Positions 49,004 through 57,434 of a stretch of DNA of 64,000 bases are shown in pieces (the first letter of the stretch is position 1; each line of letters opens with the position of its first letter). The position numbers and the translations under genes were made by a program. The notes under the pieces were generated by a model, which did no database searches, had not been told where the DNA came from, and was given only the letters and a program-made list of their open reading frames with translations. Origin of the DNA: Streptococcus mitis (GTDB lineage: Bacteria; Bacillota; Bacilli; Lactobacillales; Streptococcaceae); the NCBI RefSeq assembly GCF_946190275.1, contig NZ_CAMHZQ010000001.1:124001-188000 (forward strand). The letters are read 5' to 3'.

Positions 49004-50092
49004 TTATTTTGAATTTACATAGGCGTCTACAGCGATGATAGCTTGAGCAACATCTGAAGGCGAAATCTTAAACGGCATCTGATGGATTGTCTCACCCTCC
49101 ATAGTTGCTTGTTTACCAACTTTTATTAAATCATCATATCCAACTTGATCTAAATGCATTTCTTTTAGAGTTGTTGGCATACCAATTTTTTTGTAAAACT
49201 CAATATACTTATCAAGTTCTTCTTTAGGCCTATTTTCTAATAAAAGTTGTACCAAAGTTCCATAAGCTACTTTTTCACCATGTGTTAAATGATGAATGTC
49301 ACCTGTCAATGCAGTAAAACCATTATGAATTGCATGCGCCGCAGCTAATCCTCCACTTTCAAAACCTAGGCCACTCAATAGAGTATTAGCTTCAACAATA
49401 TTTTCTAATGCTGGTGTCACAACTTTAGCTTCACAAGCTGCCATAGCCTGTAAACCATCTGCAAACAGCGTTTCTTCACATTTCTTCGCAATTGCAACTC
49501 CAGCCAACGTTTGTTGTTGTCCTAACATAGTTTTTCCATTTGCCTGCATAACCGCACGCGCCTCAACCCAAGTTGCTAAACCATCTGCAATACCAGACGC
49601 TAATAAACGCTTAGGGGCTTGTGAAATAACTTTTGTATCAACCAAAACTAAATCTGGATTTTTAGAATAAAATAGATAATGATCAAATGCACCTTCATCT
49701 GTATAAATAACAGATAAAGCAGATACAGGTGCGTCTGTCGATGCAATTGTTGGAGCAATAATAACAGGCTTTTCAATAAAATCTGCAATAGCTTTTGCAC
49801 TATCAATCGTCTTTCCACCACCAAGACCGATAATACTATCACAATTTTCTTTCTCAGCTAAAGCAACAACTCGATTGATTTCATTGTCAGAAGCTTCACC
49901 ATTAAATAGGGCCAGAACAATGTGGAAACCATATCTATGCAAGTAATCTTCAAATCGTTTTCCAACAATATCATAAACCAACTGATCACATAATAGAATC
50001 GGACGATTTCCCAAATCCAATATTGATTTGGCATTTTCAAACAAGGCATTTTCCCCTTGAATATATCTAGAAGGACTAGCAAAAATTCTCAT
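49004..50092 (-). CDS. gldA: Glycerol dehydrogenase-type (hydroxyacetone reductase)
   Basis: The 362-residue iron/zinc-dependent alcohol dehydrogenase has the NAD motif IGLGGGKTIDSAKAIAD (about residues 93-108), TIASTDAPVSALSVIYTDEG and the metal-binding His pair region GLAAAHAIHNGFTAL and THGEKVAYGTL. GldA oxidises glycerol to dihydroxyacetone or, in reverse, reduces hydroxyacetone to 1,2-propanediol. It ends a minus-strand operon with an FSA-type transaldolase and a glycyl radical enzyme, the combination found in the E. coli pathway in which GldA reduces hydroxyacetone. Confidence 0.95.
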   Translation of the reverse strand: MRIFASPSRYIQGENALFENAKSILDLGNRPILLCDQLVYDIVGKRFEDYLHRYGFHIVLALFNGEASDNEINRVVALAEKENCDSIIGLGGGKTIDSAKAIADFIEKPVIIAPTIASTDAPVSALSVIYTDEGAFDHYLFYSKNPDLVLVDTKVISQAPKRLLASGIADGLATWVEARAVMQANGKTMLGQQQTLAGVAIAKKCEETLFADGLQAMAACEAKVVTPALENIVEANTLLSGLGFESGGLAAAHAIHNGFTALTGDIHHLTHGEKVAYGTLVQLLLENRPKEELDKYIEFYKKIGMPTTLKEMHLDQVGYDDLIKVGKQATMEGETIHQMPFKISPSDVAQAIIAVDAYVNSK

Positions 50093-50109
50093 ATGTATTT
50101 CCTCTCTAT

Positions 50110-50778
50110 CTAAATGGAACGACTATTTTGAGTAACAAACCAGTCATCAGAAAAATCATCAACCGCCTTTTGGATAGATGGCATGGCAAAAGCTGATTCA
50201 AAAACATCTGCTCCTGCTGTAACAGCATGCGCACCTGCAGCTAAAGCACTATTTACTTGTGCTACATTTTTAAAGGATGCAGCTAAAATCTTACTAGGAG
50301 AGTTCTGTCTATCAATAGCAAGAGCTAATTGACGAATGACAGAATTTGAATCAATGTTCAGATTTTCCATTCTATTATAATATGGAGCTAGATAATCCGC
50401 TCCTGCTTCGATAGCTAATAATCCCTGAATAACTGTATAAATAGCTGTTGCAGTGATATGGTAGCCCTCTTTTTTTAGCACCTTTATTGCACGTAATCCA
50501 GCCGGAGTAACAGGTACTTTGATAAATATATCATCTCCTGCTTGTCTCCTAATTTCATGAGCATCCTTTAAGATGCCTTCAAAATCTTGAGAAATCACCT
50601 GAACATGAATAGAGGGTGCAGAACCAATCAATTCTCTGACATCTTTGATTCGTTCAAAAAAATTAATAGAACCCTCTCTTTTTGCAATAGTGGGATTTGA
50701 AGTTACCCCAGCTAGCGGTAAAATTTCAGACCATTTTTTAATCTCATCTAAATTTAATGTGTCAAGCATAAATTCCAT
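50110..50778 (-). CDS. fsa: Fructose-6-phosphate aldolase/transaldolase-like (FsaA/TalC type)
   Basis: The 222-residue protein is the short transaldolase form: N-terminal [36 protein letters not shown], Schiff-base Lys in [20 protein letters not shown] (about residue 86-100), [29 protein letters not shown] and [25 protein letters not shown] enzymes cleave fructose-6-phosphate, or 1-deoxy-fructose-6-phosphate, into glyceraldehyde-3-phosphate and a hydroxyketone, which GldA can then reduce. It is 18 bases from gldA and 18 from the GRE gene. Confidence 0.92.
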   Translation of the reverse strand: MEFMLDTLNLDEIKKWSEILPLAGVTSNPTIAKREGSINFFERIKDVRELIGSAPSIHVQVISQDFEGILKDAHEIRRQAGDDIFIKVPVTPAGLRAIKVLKKEGYHITATAIYTVIQGLLAIEAGADYLAPYYNRMENLNIDSNSVIRQLALAIDRQNSPSKILAASFKNVAQVNSALAAGAHAVTAGADVFESAFAMPSIQKAVDDFSDDWFVTQNSRSI

Positions 50779-50796
50779 AAAAAGAACCTCTTTATT

Positions 50797-53235
50797 TTAC
50801 AAAGTATGCTCAGTACGTCCTATAATATCATCTTGGGTTGCCTTAGAAAGAACATTGAAGAATGCAGAGTATCCTGCAACACGAACAATTAAATCTCTGT
50901 GTTTTTCAGGATGTTTCTGAGCGTCAATCAACGTCTCTCTGGAAACAACATTGTATTGAATATGGTACCCATGTAAACGATTAAAGAATGTTCGTAACAA
51001 AGCAATTAATTTTAATTTATCTTCTTCTTTGGCTAACGTTTGAGGATTTACTTTCTGATTTAAGAGAACCCCACCTACGATTTCATCTGTTGGTAATTTT
51101 GAAACAGATTTTAAAACAGATGTAGGGCCGTGTTGATCCATATTATGTGATGGTGAACAGCCCTCTGCTAACGGTGTACCCGCGTTGCGTCCATCTGGAG
51201 TTGCTAATGTTCCACGTCCCTGACCTACGTTGGCTGAGATAGAAGATGTTCCTGAATAACGAATTCCGCCAATAGGTCCTCTTCCATAACGTGTATTAGG
51301 ATATTTAGCAATTTCATCAACATAAATGTCATAAGCAGCAGTAACCAATTTGTCAGCATAATCATCATCATTACCGTACTTAGGTGCATCATGAATCAAC
51401 ATTTCTTGAATGACCTTACCTTCTTCTCCGGCATAATCTGTTTCCAATGCATGCCAAAGCTGACTTGGGCTTATACGTTCTTCCTCAAATACCAATTTTT
51501 TAATTGCAGCTAATGAATCCGACAAATTTGCAATTCCAACTTGCAAACCTGATATATAATCATATACTGCTCCACCTTCTTTAAGGTGTTTTCCACGACC
51601 AATACAATCATCAGTCAATGCTGAACATAGAATATCAGGAACTTCTCGTTCCAATGATAAATCAATAGAATTTTCAACAATAACACTCATTCGTGTCAAA
51701 TATCTTAGTGTTTTATCCCAAGCATTTTCTAATTCAGAAAAGTTCTTCATATCCTTAAAATGACCAAAGCTTGGTGCAAACCGTTTACCCGAAGCCGGAT
51801 CAATTCCATCATTCATCGTGATAAGTAGAACCTTAGGGAAGTTCATATAACTCATACCTGTGCAACGATATCCCCATTTTCCTGGAACTGCCGTTTCAAC
51901 ACATCCAATGGCACTGTAGTCATAAGCATCATCTTCCATTACTCCTTTTGCAATAAAAGAAGGAATAATAATCTCATCATTATTAAATGCAGGCATACCA
52001 AAACCAAGTTTCATCACCTCAATACACTCATTCATGAAACGAGCATCTAAACCTGCATGGTAACGTACAGTTAGATTAGGTTGCGGTAGATGAGTTTGTG
52101 CAACTGATTTTAATACCAAATAAGATAATGGGTTAACAGCATCCTTCTTATCTCGAGTCTGTCCACCAATTGTAACATTTTGATATAAAGGACTTCCTGC
52201 TGAAGAAAATGTATGTGCTTGACTGCGAACCTTATTAATTGTAATTGTCTTAATCCAAAGATTTGTCAGACGTTCAACAATGCTATCTTCTGTTTCTTTA
52301 CCACTTTCTAAATCAGCCTTCATATATGGATACATATATTGATCAAAACGGCCGTATGAAAGAGAGTGACCATTAGATTCAATTTGTAAAATACATTGAA
52401 TAAACCAGACTGATTGAATAGCTTCTGCAAAAGTAGTTGCCGGTTCATATGGGACTCGAGAGCAAATATCTGCAATCTCAAGTAATTCTTTCTTACGTTT
52501 AGGATTTGCATTTTCGGCTAAACTTTTAGCAAGAGCAACAAAGCGATTTGCATATACTTTAATAGCATCGATTACGATAAATATAGAGTCATAAAAATGA
52601 TATTTATCAATACTTGCTGGATCTGTTAAATCTAGAGCTGCTTTCGCTTTACGAGCCCGCTCTTCAAAACCTCTTAAACCAAATTGCAACAGCTTCTGAT
52701 AGTTAACTGCTAAGTGAGCATCTCCAGAATTCATCTTACCTTCCATACCGAAGAATCCTGTTTCCATATAAACAGACACTTCTTCAGGTAACAAGGCACC
52801 AGCTCTAGCACGTAAATTATTATTTTCCCAAAACGGAGCAATACTTCTAAGTTGTTCTTTTGTTTCTTCAGTAATATAGAAAACATCTCCATCACGCTTT
52901 TCAAAAAGATCCAACTCATTGAGAACAAATTCTAGCGTATATTCTGGAAAAATAGGAGCATCTTTATTGGAAGAAGCTTGATTTCCCGCAATCATAGATT
53001 CTTCTTCGATATAGATAGTCATATTTTCCAAAATTTCTTTCAGCATATAGGCGCGTTTTAGGACATTAGGTTGTTCATTATATCGATCATAAGCGCGTGT
53101 TGCTAGAACCGCTCTCTCAGCATCAATATAAGGTTTTTTATTTAAAACATCTTCTCGATATTTGTTCATCCTTTCAGTAAGGCTACCAAAATATTCTGTC
53201 TTGATTGTCGTTCTTGCTACTTCTTTATTTACCAT
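50797..53235 (-). CDS. Glycyl radical enzyme of the dehydratase/lyase class (PflD/YbiW-like)
   Basis: Start placed at ATG 53235 (MVNKEVARTTIKTEYFG), 812 residues. The glycyl radical loop is VRVAGYSAFF (G788). The active site has GCVE with thiyl Cys445 and Glu447 in SAIGCVETAVPGKWG, the pattern of dehydratases and lyases; true pyruvate formate-lyases have adjacent cysteines and no Glu there. Usual annotation as formate acetyltransferase is thus doubtful. Together with FSA aldolase, GldA, a cellobiose/lactose-type PTS and a radical-SAM activase it matches the E. coli enzymes that open 1,5-anhydroglucitol-6-P or 1,5-anhydromannitol-6-P. The exact substrate is inference. Confidence 0.88.
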   Translation of the reverse strand: MVNKEVARTTIKTEYFGSLTERMNKYREDVLNKKPYIDAERAVLATRAYDRYNEQPNVLKRAYMLKEILENMTIYIEEESMIAGNQASSNKDAPIFPEYTLEFVLNELDLFEKRDGDVFYITEETKEQLRSIAPFWENNNLRARAGALLPEEVSVYMETGFFGMEGKMNSGDAHLAVNYQKLLQFGLRGFEERARKAKAALDLTDPASIDKYHFYDSIFIVIDAIKVYANRFVALAKSLAENANPKRKKELLEIADICSRVPYEPATTFAEAIQSVWFIQCILQIESNGHSLSYGRFDQYMYPYMKADLESGKETEDSIVERLTNLWIKTITINKVRSQAHTFSSAGSPLYQNVTIGGQTRDKKDAVNPLSYLVLKSVAQTHLPQPNLTVRYHAGLDARFMNECIEVMKLGFGMPAFNNDEIIIPSFIAKGVMEDDAYDYSAIGCVETAVPGKWGYRCTGMSYMNFPKVLLITMNDGIDPASGKRFAPSFGHFKDMKNFSELENAWDKTLRYLTRMSVIVENSIDLSLEREVPDILCSALTDDCIGRGKHLKEGGAVYDYISGLQVGIANLSDSLAAIKKLVFEEERISPSQLWHALETDYAGEEGKVIQEMLIHDAPKYGNDDDYADKLVTAAYDIYVDEIAKYPNTRYGRGPIGGIRYSGTSSISANVGQGRGTLATPDGRNAGTPLAEGCSPSHNMDQHGPTSVLKSVSKLPTDEIVGGVLLNQKVNPQTLAKEEDKLKLIALLRTFFNRLHGYHIQYNVVSRETLIDAQKHPEKHRDLIVRVAGYSAFFNVLSKATQDDIIGRTEHTL

Positions 53236-53245
53236 AATAAACACC

Positions 53246-53309
53246 TTTCTTTCGAAAATATTTTTGTTTCTTTCGAAAATATAATACCTGGTTTTTTAGA
53301 AAATTTCAA
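53246..53309 (-). promoter_or_regulatory. Promoter and DeoR-type repeats of the GRE operon
   Basis: Minus strand TTGAAA (53309-53304), 17 bases, TATTAT (53286-53281). Two identical copies of TTTCTTTCGAAAATAT (53246-53261 and 53267-53282) lie 21 bases apart over and just after the -10, well placed for repression. Confidence 0.75.
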
Positions 53310-53346
53310 GCTTTTAACTAGAAAAACTTTAACTCTCTAATTTTTA

Positions 53347-53358
53347 GCACAAATGTGT
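53347..53358. promoter_or_regulatory. SorC-type operator candidate upstream of the GRE promoter
   Basis: GCACAAATGTGT lies 37 bases upstream of the -35. It shares GCACAAATGTG with a site at 55515 before the PTS promoter at nearly the same distance. A second partial copy ACACAAATGT lies at 53374-53383. Confidence 0.65.
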
Positions 53359-53395
53359 GTGTTTAATGATAATACACAAATGTTTTTTAGAATTA

Positions 53396-54685
53396 TCATG
53401 CTTCATTCTGATAAGCTAAACGATCCTGTACTTTAAAGAATGGGAAATAAACTAATGTAGACATCGCTAATATCACTAGCTGAGTAATAACTCCTTGCCA
53501 TCCACCAACCATAAATCCTGATATAATAGCTGGGGTACTCCAAGGTAATGTAACTCCTGAAAATGGCTGCATGAAACCTGTTGCAATAGCTCCATATACT
53601 ATAACAGCTGCAAGTACAGGAACAAGAATGAAAGGTACAAACATAACTGGATTCATGACAATCGGAAATCCAAATACAACTGGCTCATTTACGTTAAATA
53701 TTGCTGGAAAAGCTGCTACTTTCCCTAACGCTTGGTACTGTTTAGATTTTGATGCAAAAAGCATCGCAACTACAAGTCCAAACGTAATCCCTGAACCAGA
53801 TAGAATTAAAAATGAATCTAAAAATTGTTGAGTAACAATATGTGCACCATTTTCTAATGATAGATTCCCAGAGGCTAACATAGCTTTATTAGCATCAAGA
53901 TTAGATAAAAGCAGAGCTGTCACTACTCCATTTACTACCGATTGTCCATGAACACCAAACCACCACAAAAATGATATAAAGAATGCAATTCCAATTGCAC
54001 CATACAAAGATCCAGTTAAACCTTGCAATGGAACTTGAATAGCAGAATAAATCATTTCTATGAATGTTCCGCCATTAGTCAATGAGCTCGCTAAAATATA
54101 TACAATCATAGAAAGTAAGAAAATTACAAATGCTGGAATCATTGCTTCAAACTGTTTGGCAATAGCTTGTGGAACTTGTTCTGGCATCTTAATAACAATT
54201 TTTCTCTTTATAAAGAAGGTATAAATACTTCCTACTACCAAACCTATAATGATAGCACCGATAATTCCTTGACCTCCAAACCAAACTTTACTAATAGCAT
54301 CCCCAATTGCCTCACCTTGTTTAGGGATATAGGATGATCTTAACAAAATAAAGAATGCAGATACAGATAGAACCCCAGCTGGCAAAGCCTCTACTCCGCT
54401 ATTCTTAGCATAAGAATAGGCAATTGAAAAACAAGAAATTAGACCCATAATCGCAAAAGTTCCTGAATATACTTGCATAAACGGCTCTGTCCAATTTGCT
54501 CCAAATACACTAGCAATGCTCTTGTTTAATCCTTCAAATGGCAATTGTCCCATAATCAAGAATAAACTACCAACTACTGTCAATGGCAAAATTGCTAACA
54601 TACCATCTTTTAGAGCTATAATACCACGCATATTCACAAACTTCATCATAGGTGCAATGATTTTTTGAACATCCATCTTTGCCAT
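53396..54685 (-). CDS. PTS lactose/cellobiose-family IIC component
   Basis: Start ATG 54685 (MAKMDVQKIIAPMMKFVNMRG) has AAGGAG 7 bases upstream, giving 429 residues. Helix-rich EIIC of the Lac family, with GIIALKDGMLAILPLTVVGS, SFLWWFGVHGQSVVNGV and FNVNEPVVFGFPIVMNP, the last containing the conserved NEP glucoside-binding segment. It imports and phosphorylates its sugar with the IIB and IIA proteins encoded just upstream. Given the downstream GRE/FSA/GldA genes the sugar may be an anhydrohexitol; this is inference. Confidence 0.93.
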   Translation of the reverse strand: MAKMDVQKIIAPMMKFVNMRGIIALKDGMLAILPLTVVGSLFLIMGQLPFEGLNKSIASVFGANWTEPFMQVYSGTFAIMGLISCFSIAYSYAKNSGVEALPAGVLSVSAFFILLRSSYIPKQGEAIGDAISKVWFGGQGIIGAIIIGLVVGSIYTFFIKRKIVIKMPEQVPQAIAKQFEAMIPAFVIFLLSMIVYILASSLTNGGTFIEMIYSAIQVPLQGLTGSLYGAIGIAFFISFLWWFGVHGQSVVNGVVTALLLSNLDANKAMLASGNLSLENGAHIVTQQFLDSFLILSGSGITFGLVVAMLFASKSKQYQALGKVAAFPAIFNVNEPVVFGFPIVMNPVMFVPFILVPVLAAVIVYGAIATGFMQPFSGVTLPWSTPAIISGFMVGGWQGVITQLVILAMSTLVYFPFFKVQDRLAYQNEA

Positions 54686-54701
54686 AATAAATCTCCTTTT
54701 C

Positions 54702-55010
54702 TTACCCACTAATCAAAGATAGGGCCAAATCTAATACTTTTTTCCCATCTAACATACCATAGTCCATCATCGGAATAACAGCTATCGGAACATCACACTT
54801 ATCACAAATTTCTTTTGATTTATCTAATGTATAAGCAACTTGAGGCCCCAACAGTGCAACATCTAGATTTGGGGCATAATCCGCTAACTTAGACTGAGAA
54901 AACGCCTCTATTTCTGCATCAACTCCACTAGATTGCGCTGCAATTTTCATATTATTTACAAGCATACCAGTAGAAAATCCTGCTGCACAAAACAAACCAA
55001 TCTTCACCAT
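54702..55010 (-). CDS. PTS lactose/cellobiose-family IIB component
   Basis: The 102-residue protein has the phosphocysteine loop FCAAGFSTGMLV with Cys8, typical of IIB(cellobiose/lactose). It relays phosphate from IIA to the sugar at the IIC. It lies between IIA and IIC (45- and 16-base gaps). Confidence 0.95.
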   Translation of the reverse strand: MVKIGLFCAAGFSTGMLVNNMKIAAQSSGVDAEIEAFSQSKLADYAPNLDVALLGPQVAYTLDKSKEICDKCDVPIAVIPMMDYGMLDGKKVLDLALSLISG

Positions 55011-55055
55011 TATATTTTCCTCCTCTATGTTAATAACAATGATAATACTCTAGTA

Positions 55056-55376
55056 TTATTTTTTATGAAGTTCTTTTCTCAAACTAATAATTTCTTTGAT
55101 TAAATTAATCTCCGTCATACTAGTCATGAGATGATCTTGTGAATGAACAAAGAGAGCTGTAATTTCTGTCTTTGTACCAGATGCTTCCTGTGCCAAGAAT
55201 TTTGTTTGTAGATTATGGGCTTCTAATAAGGCTGCATCAGCTAACTGGATTTCTTCTTCACATCGTTCACATGTACCGTTTTTTATGTAATCTAATGCTT
55301 TATAAATATGTTGTTTCGCATCGCCAGCATATAAAATTAAACCCATGATAATTTGATCTGGAACAATAATTTCCAT
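55056..55376 (-). CDS. PTS lactose/cellobiose-family IIA component
   Basis: The 106-residue helical protein has His78 in LFVHSQDHLMT, the phosphorylation site of IIA(Lac/Cel), and ALLEAHNLQTKFL earlier. It is the first PTS gene, 72 bases after its promoter. An unusual CERCEEE in the loop (residues 36-42) adds two cysteines. Confidence 0.95.
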   Translation of the reverse strand: MEIIVPDQIIMGLILYAGDAKQHIYKALDYIKNGTCERCEEEIQLADAALLEAHNLQTKFLAQEASGTKTEITALFVHSQDHLMTSMTEINLIKEIISLRKELHKK

Positions 55377-55447
55377 AAATTCCTCCTCATTTCACTATGT
55401 AAAAAGCTTTTTTCATTTGAAATTTTAAAATTTTCTTTTGTAACTAT

Positions 55448-55476
55448 AGAATACAACTACATAATAAACTTGTCAA
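55448..55476 (-). promoter_or_regulatory. Promoter of the PTS genes
   Basis: Minus strand TTGACA (55476-55471), 17-base spacer, TATTCT (55453-55448). Confidence 0.8.
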
Positions 55477-55514
55477 TCTAAAAAACAACAAATAAACTAT
55501 TTTTATTTATACAA

Positions 55515-55526
55515 GCACAAATGTGC
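55515..55526. promoter_or_regulatory. SorC-type operator candidate upstream of the PTS promoter
   Basis: GCACAAATGTGC is a perfect palindrome with 5-bp arms, 38 bases upstream of the -35. The same motif at the same distance precedes the GRE promoter, suggesting an activator position. Confidence 0.65.
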
Positions 55527-55540
55527 AATCGATTAAAAAG

Positions 55541-55569
55541 AAAAAACGATAAACTGATATCAGTCTATC
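55541..55569 (-). terminator. sorC terminator
   Basis: An 11-bp self-complementary stem (GATAAACTGAT / ATCAGTCTATC, 55548-55569) lies 4 bases beyond the SorC stop and is followed on the minus strand by CGTTTTTTC. Confidence 0.75.
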
Positions 55570-55573
55570 ATTT

Positions 55574-56554
55574 TCACTCGCATAAAATATCTCGAAAAGA
55601 AAAATCACCATCTTCTTCTAAAACTTTTAAAATTGTATTTTTATCTGTAATCAGATGGTTTACTAGATTAGCACGCAAGACAGAAAGAATCGCAGATACT
55701 TTCGTATCACCGTAAGCAACAGCTAAACTTTGAGGAATATTTTTTAAATCTTCCAAAGAGATTGCTATCGTTCTTTCCTGTAAGTTCTCATAGACTTCTT
55801 TACCTTTTGAATCAAAGAATCGACAACAAATTTCCCCTACAGTTTTAACTTTTGTCAATTCTTTAAAGTCATCCTCTGTAAGCATGTCTAACCATTGATG
55901 TTTTCCTTTATTACTAAAATCACCAATCCCAACCACAACTATATCTAAATCTTTCCAACTATTTTTCAAATCTTCAAAATATCTTGATTGCAAAATACCA
56001 TCTGCTAACAATTTATTTTCTTGCACAATTGTTGCATTCATAAATGTACACTCTCCATGAAATTTTCTAGACATTTCATAAATCAGTGTATTCACATGGT
56101 ATTTAGCGTGTATGTGACTAGGACCACCTGCTAGAGGATAGAAGTGGACATTTCGGACACTTTTGCTGTGGATTAAATCTACTAAATTACTTAAACTTTT
56201 CCCCCAAGAAAAGCCAATTTTCATATTATCATCAATTAAATTCCTAAGGACACCTGCTGCAACTTGAGAAATTCTTTCAGATAAAATTGTTGGATTATCA
56301 TCAAATTCATTTGGAATAATTTCTAAACTTTCCAGACCATATTTTTCTTTTACATAATTTTCCAACTTAAACATATTGGTATCAAAATTCTCTATTTCAA
56401 TTTTAACAATCCCCGCATTCCTTGCTTCTGTTAACATTCTACTAATAGAGGTTCTATAAATTCCTAATTTTGCTGCTATTTGTGACTGATTTAAGTTTTC
56501 AATATAATACAGATAAGCAATTTTAGAGAGCAGTTTATTCCTATCTTGATTCAT
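55574..56554 (-). CDS. SorC/DeoR-type sugar-binding transcriptional regulator
   Basis: The 326-residue protein has an N-terminal helix-turn-helix (LSKIAYLYYIENLNQSQIAAKLGIYRTSISRML, about residues 8-40) and the large sugar-phosphate-binding domain of the SorC family (KIGFSWGKSLSNLVD, FYPLAGGP, DIVVVGIGDFS, GEICCRFFDSKG). SorC regulators sense a phosphorylated sugar and often activate. It follows deoR by 12 bases. The shared GCACAAATGTG sites before the PTS and GRE promoters are good candidates for its operators. Confidence 0.88.
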   Translation of the reverse strand: MNQDRNKLLSKIAYLYYIENLNQSQIAAKLGIYRTSISRMLTEARNAGIVKIEIENFDTNMFKLENYVKEKYGLESLEIIPNEFDDNPTILSERISQVAAGVLRNLIDDNMKIGFSWGKSLSNLVDLIHSKSVRNVHFYPLAGGPSHIHAKYHVNTLIYEMSRKFHGECTFMNATIVQENKLLADGILQSRYFEDLKNSWKDLDIVVVGIGDFSNKGKHQWLDMLTEDDFKELTKVKTVGEICCRFFDSKGKEVYENLQERTIAISLEDLKNIPQSLAVAYGDTKVSAILSVLRANLVNHLITDKNTILKVLEEDGDFSFRDILCE

Positions 56555-56566
56555 ACACTCAACCTC

Positions 56567-57313
56567 TTACGAAACTACCTTAACCATTATCCCAGCATTT
56601 TCTAATGTAGCCATATTTTGTTTAGAAAGTTTTTCGTCTGTTATTACTTCATATACTTGACTTAAAGCAAATCTTCTTACTGTACCCCTTTTATCAAATT
56701 TACTTGAGTCAGTTAGCACAATGACTTTATCCGACGCTGCTGAAATATATTGAACTACCTCACTGCGCATTAAATCTTTTCCTGTAAAGCCCATCTCTTT
56801 ATCGTAACCATCTGTCCCAACAAAAGCTTGACGTACATGAAAAGTCTGTATCATTTCTTTTAATAACGGTCCTACAGTAACCTGTGAATCTTTCTGAAAC
56901 TCTCCACCAAGAACAATAACACGACATGAATCATAAGCTCTCACAAAATTTGCTATAAAAAATGAATTTGTTACAATAGTGACATTTCTTTTTTGCTTGC
57001 AAATTTCCTCAGCAAGTAAAGCACAGGTTGACCCAGATTCTATCATTATTGTTTCATTATCTGATACCAATTTTACTGCTTCTTGAACAATTTTTCTCTT
57101 AATTTCATAATTAATTGACAAGCGTACATTTAAGTCATCTCCACTATTTAACACAGCATATCCATGCTCTCTATGTAATAAACCTTTTGACTCTAATTTA
57201 TCTAAATCTTTTCTAATCGTTACTTTCGATACATTTAATTTTTCCGATAATGTATTAACGTCAATCTTTTCATATTCTGATACTAGTTTAATAATTTGTT
57301 CCAATCTTTTCAT
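56567..57313 (-). CDS. DeoR-family transcriptional regulator
   Basis: Start ATG 57313 has GGAGGTG 5 bases upstream; 248 residues. N-terminal HTH (RLEQIIKLVSEYEKIDVNTLSEKLNVSKVTIRKDLDKLESKG, residues 3-44) and DeoR C-terminal effector domain (ETIMIESGSTCALLAEEI, VTIVTNS, AFVGTDGYDKEMGFTG, VIVLTDSSKFDKRG). It is divergent from the activase gene; CTTTCG pairs spaced 21 bases occur in that intergenic region and in the GRE promoter. Confidence 0.93.
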   Translation of the reverse strand: MKRLEQIIKLVSEYEKIDVNTLSEKLNVSKVTIRKDLDKLESKGLLHREHGYAVLNSGDDLNVRLSINYEIKRKIVQEAVKLVSDNETIMIESGSTCALLAEEICKQKRNVTIVTNSFFIANFVRAYDSCRVIVLGGEFQKDSQVTVGPLLKEMIQTFHVRQAFVGTDGYDKEMGFTGKDLMRSEVVQYISAASDKVIVLTDSSKFDKRGTVRRFALSQVYEVITDEKLSKQNMATLENAGIMVKVVS

Positions 57314-57367
57314 TTTACACCTCCGTTTTATTCTACCAAAATAAAAAGCAAAAAACAACAAATTAAA

Positions 57368-57394
57368 CTTTCGTTCGTAATTGTTTTTCTTTCG
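57368..57394. promoter_or_regulatory. DeoR-type operator pair in the deoR/activase divergent region
   Basis: CTTTCG at 57368-57373 and again at 57389-57394, exactly 21 bases apart, the same spacing as the two TTTCTTTCGAAAATAT copies at the GRE promoter. They cover the region between the two divergent starts. Confidence 0.65.
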
Positions 57395-57434
57395 TTTTTG
57401 TGATAGGATAGACTTATGAAGAGGAGGAACTCTT

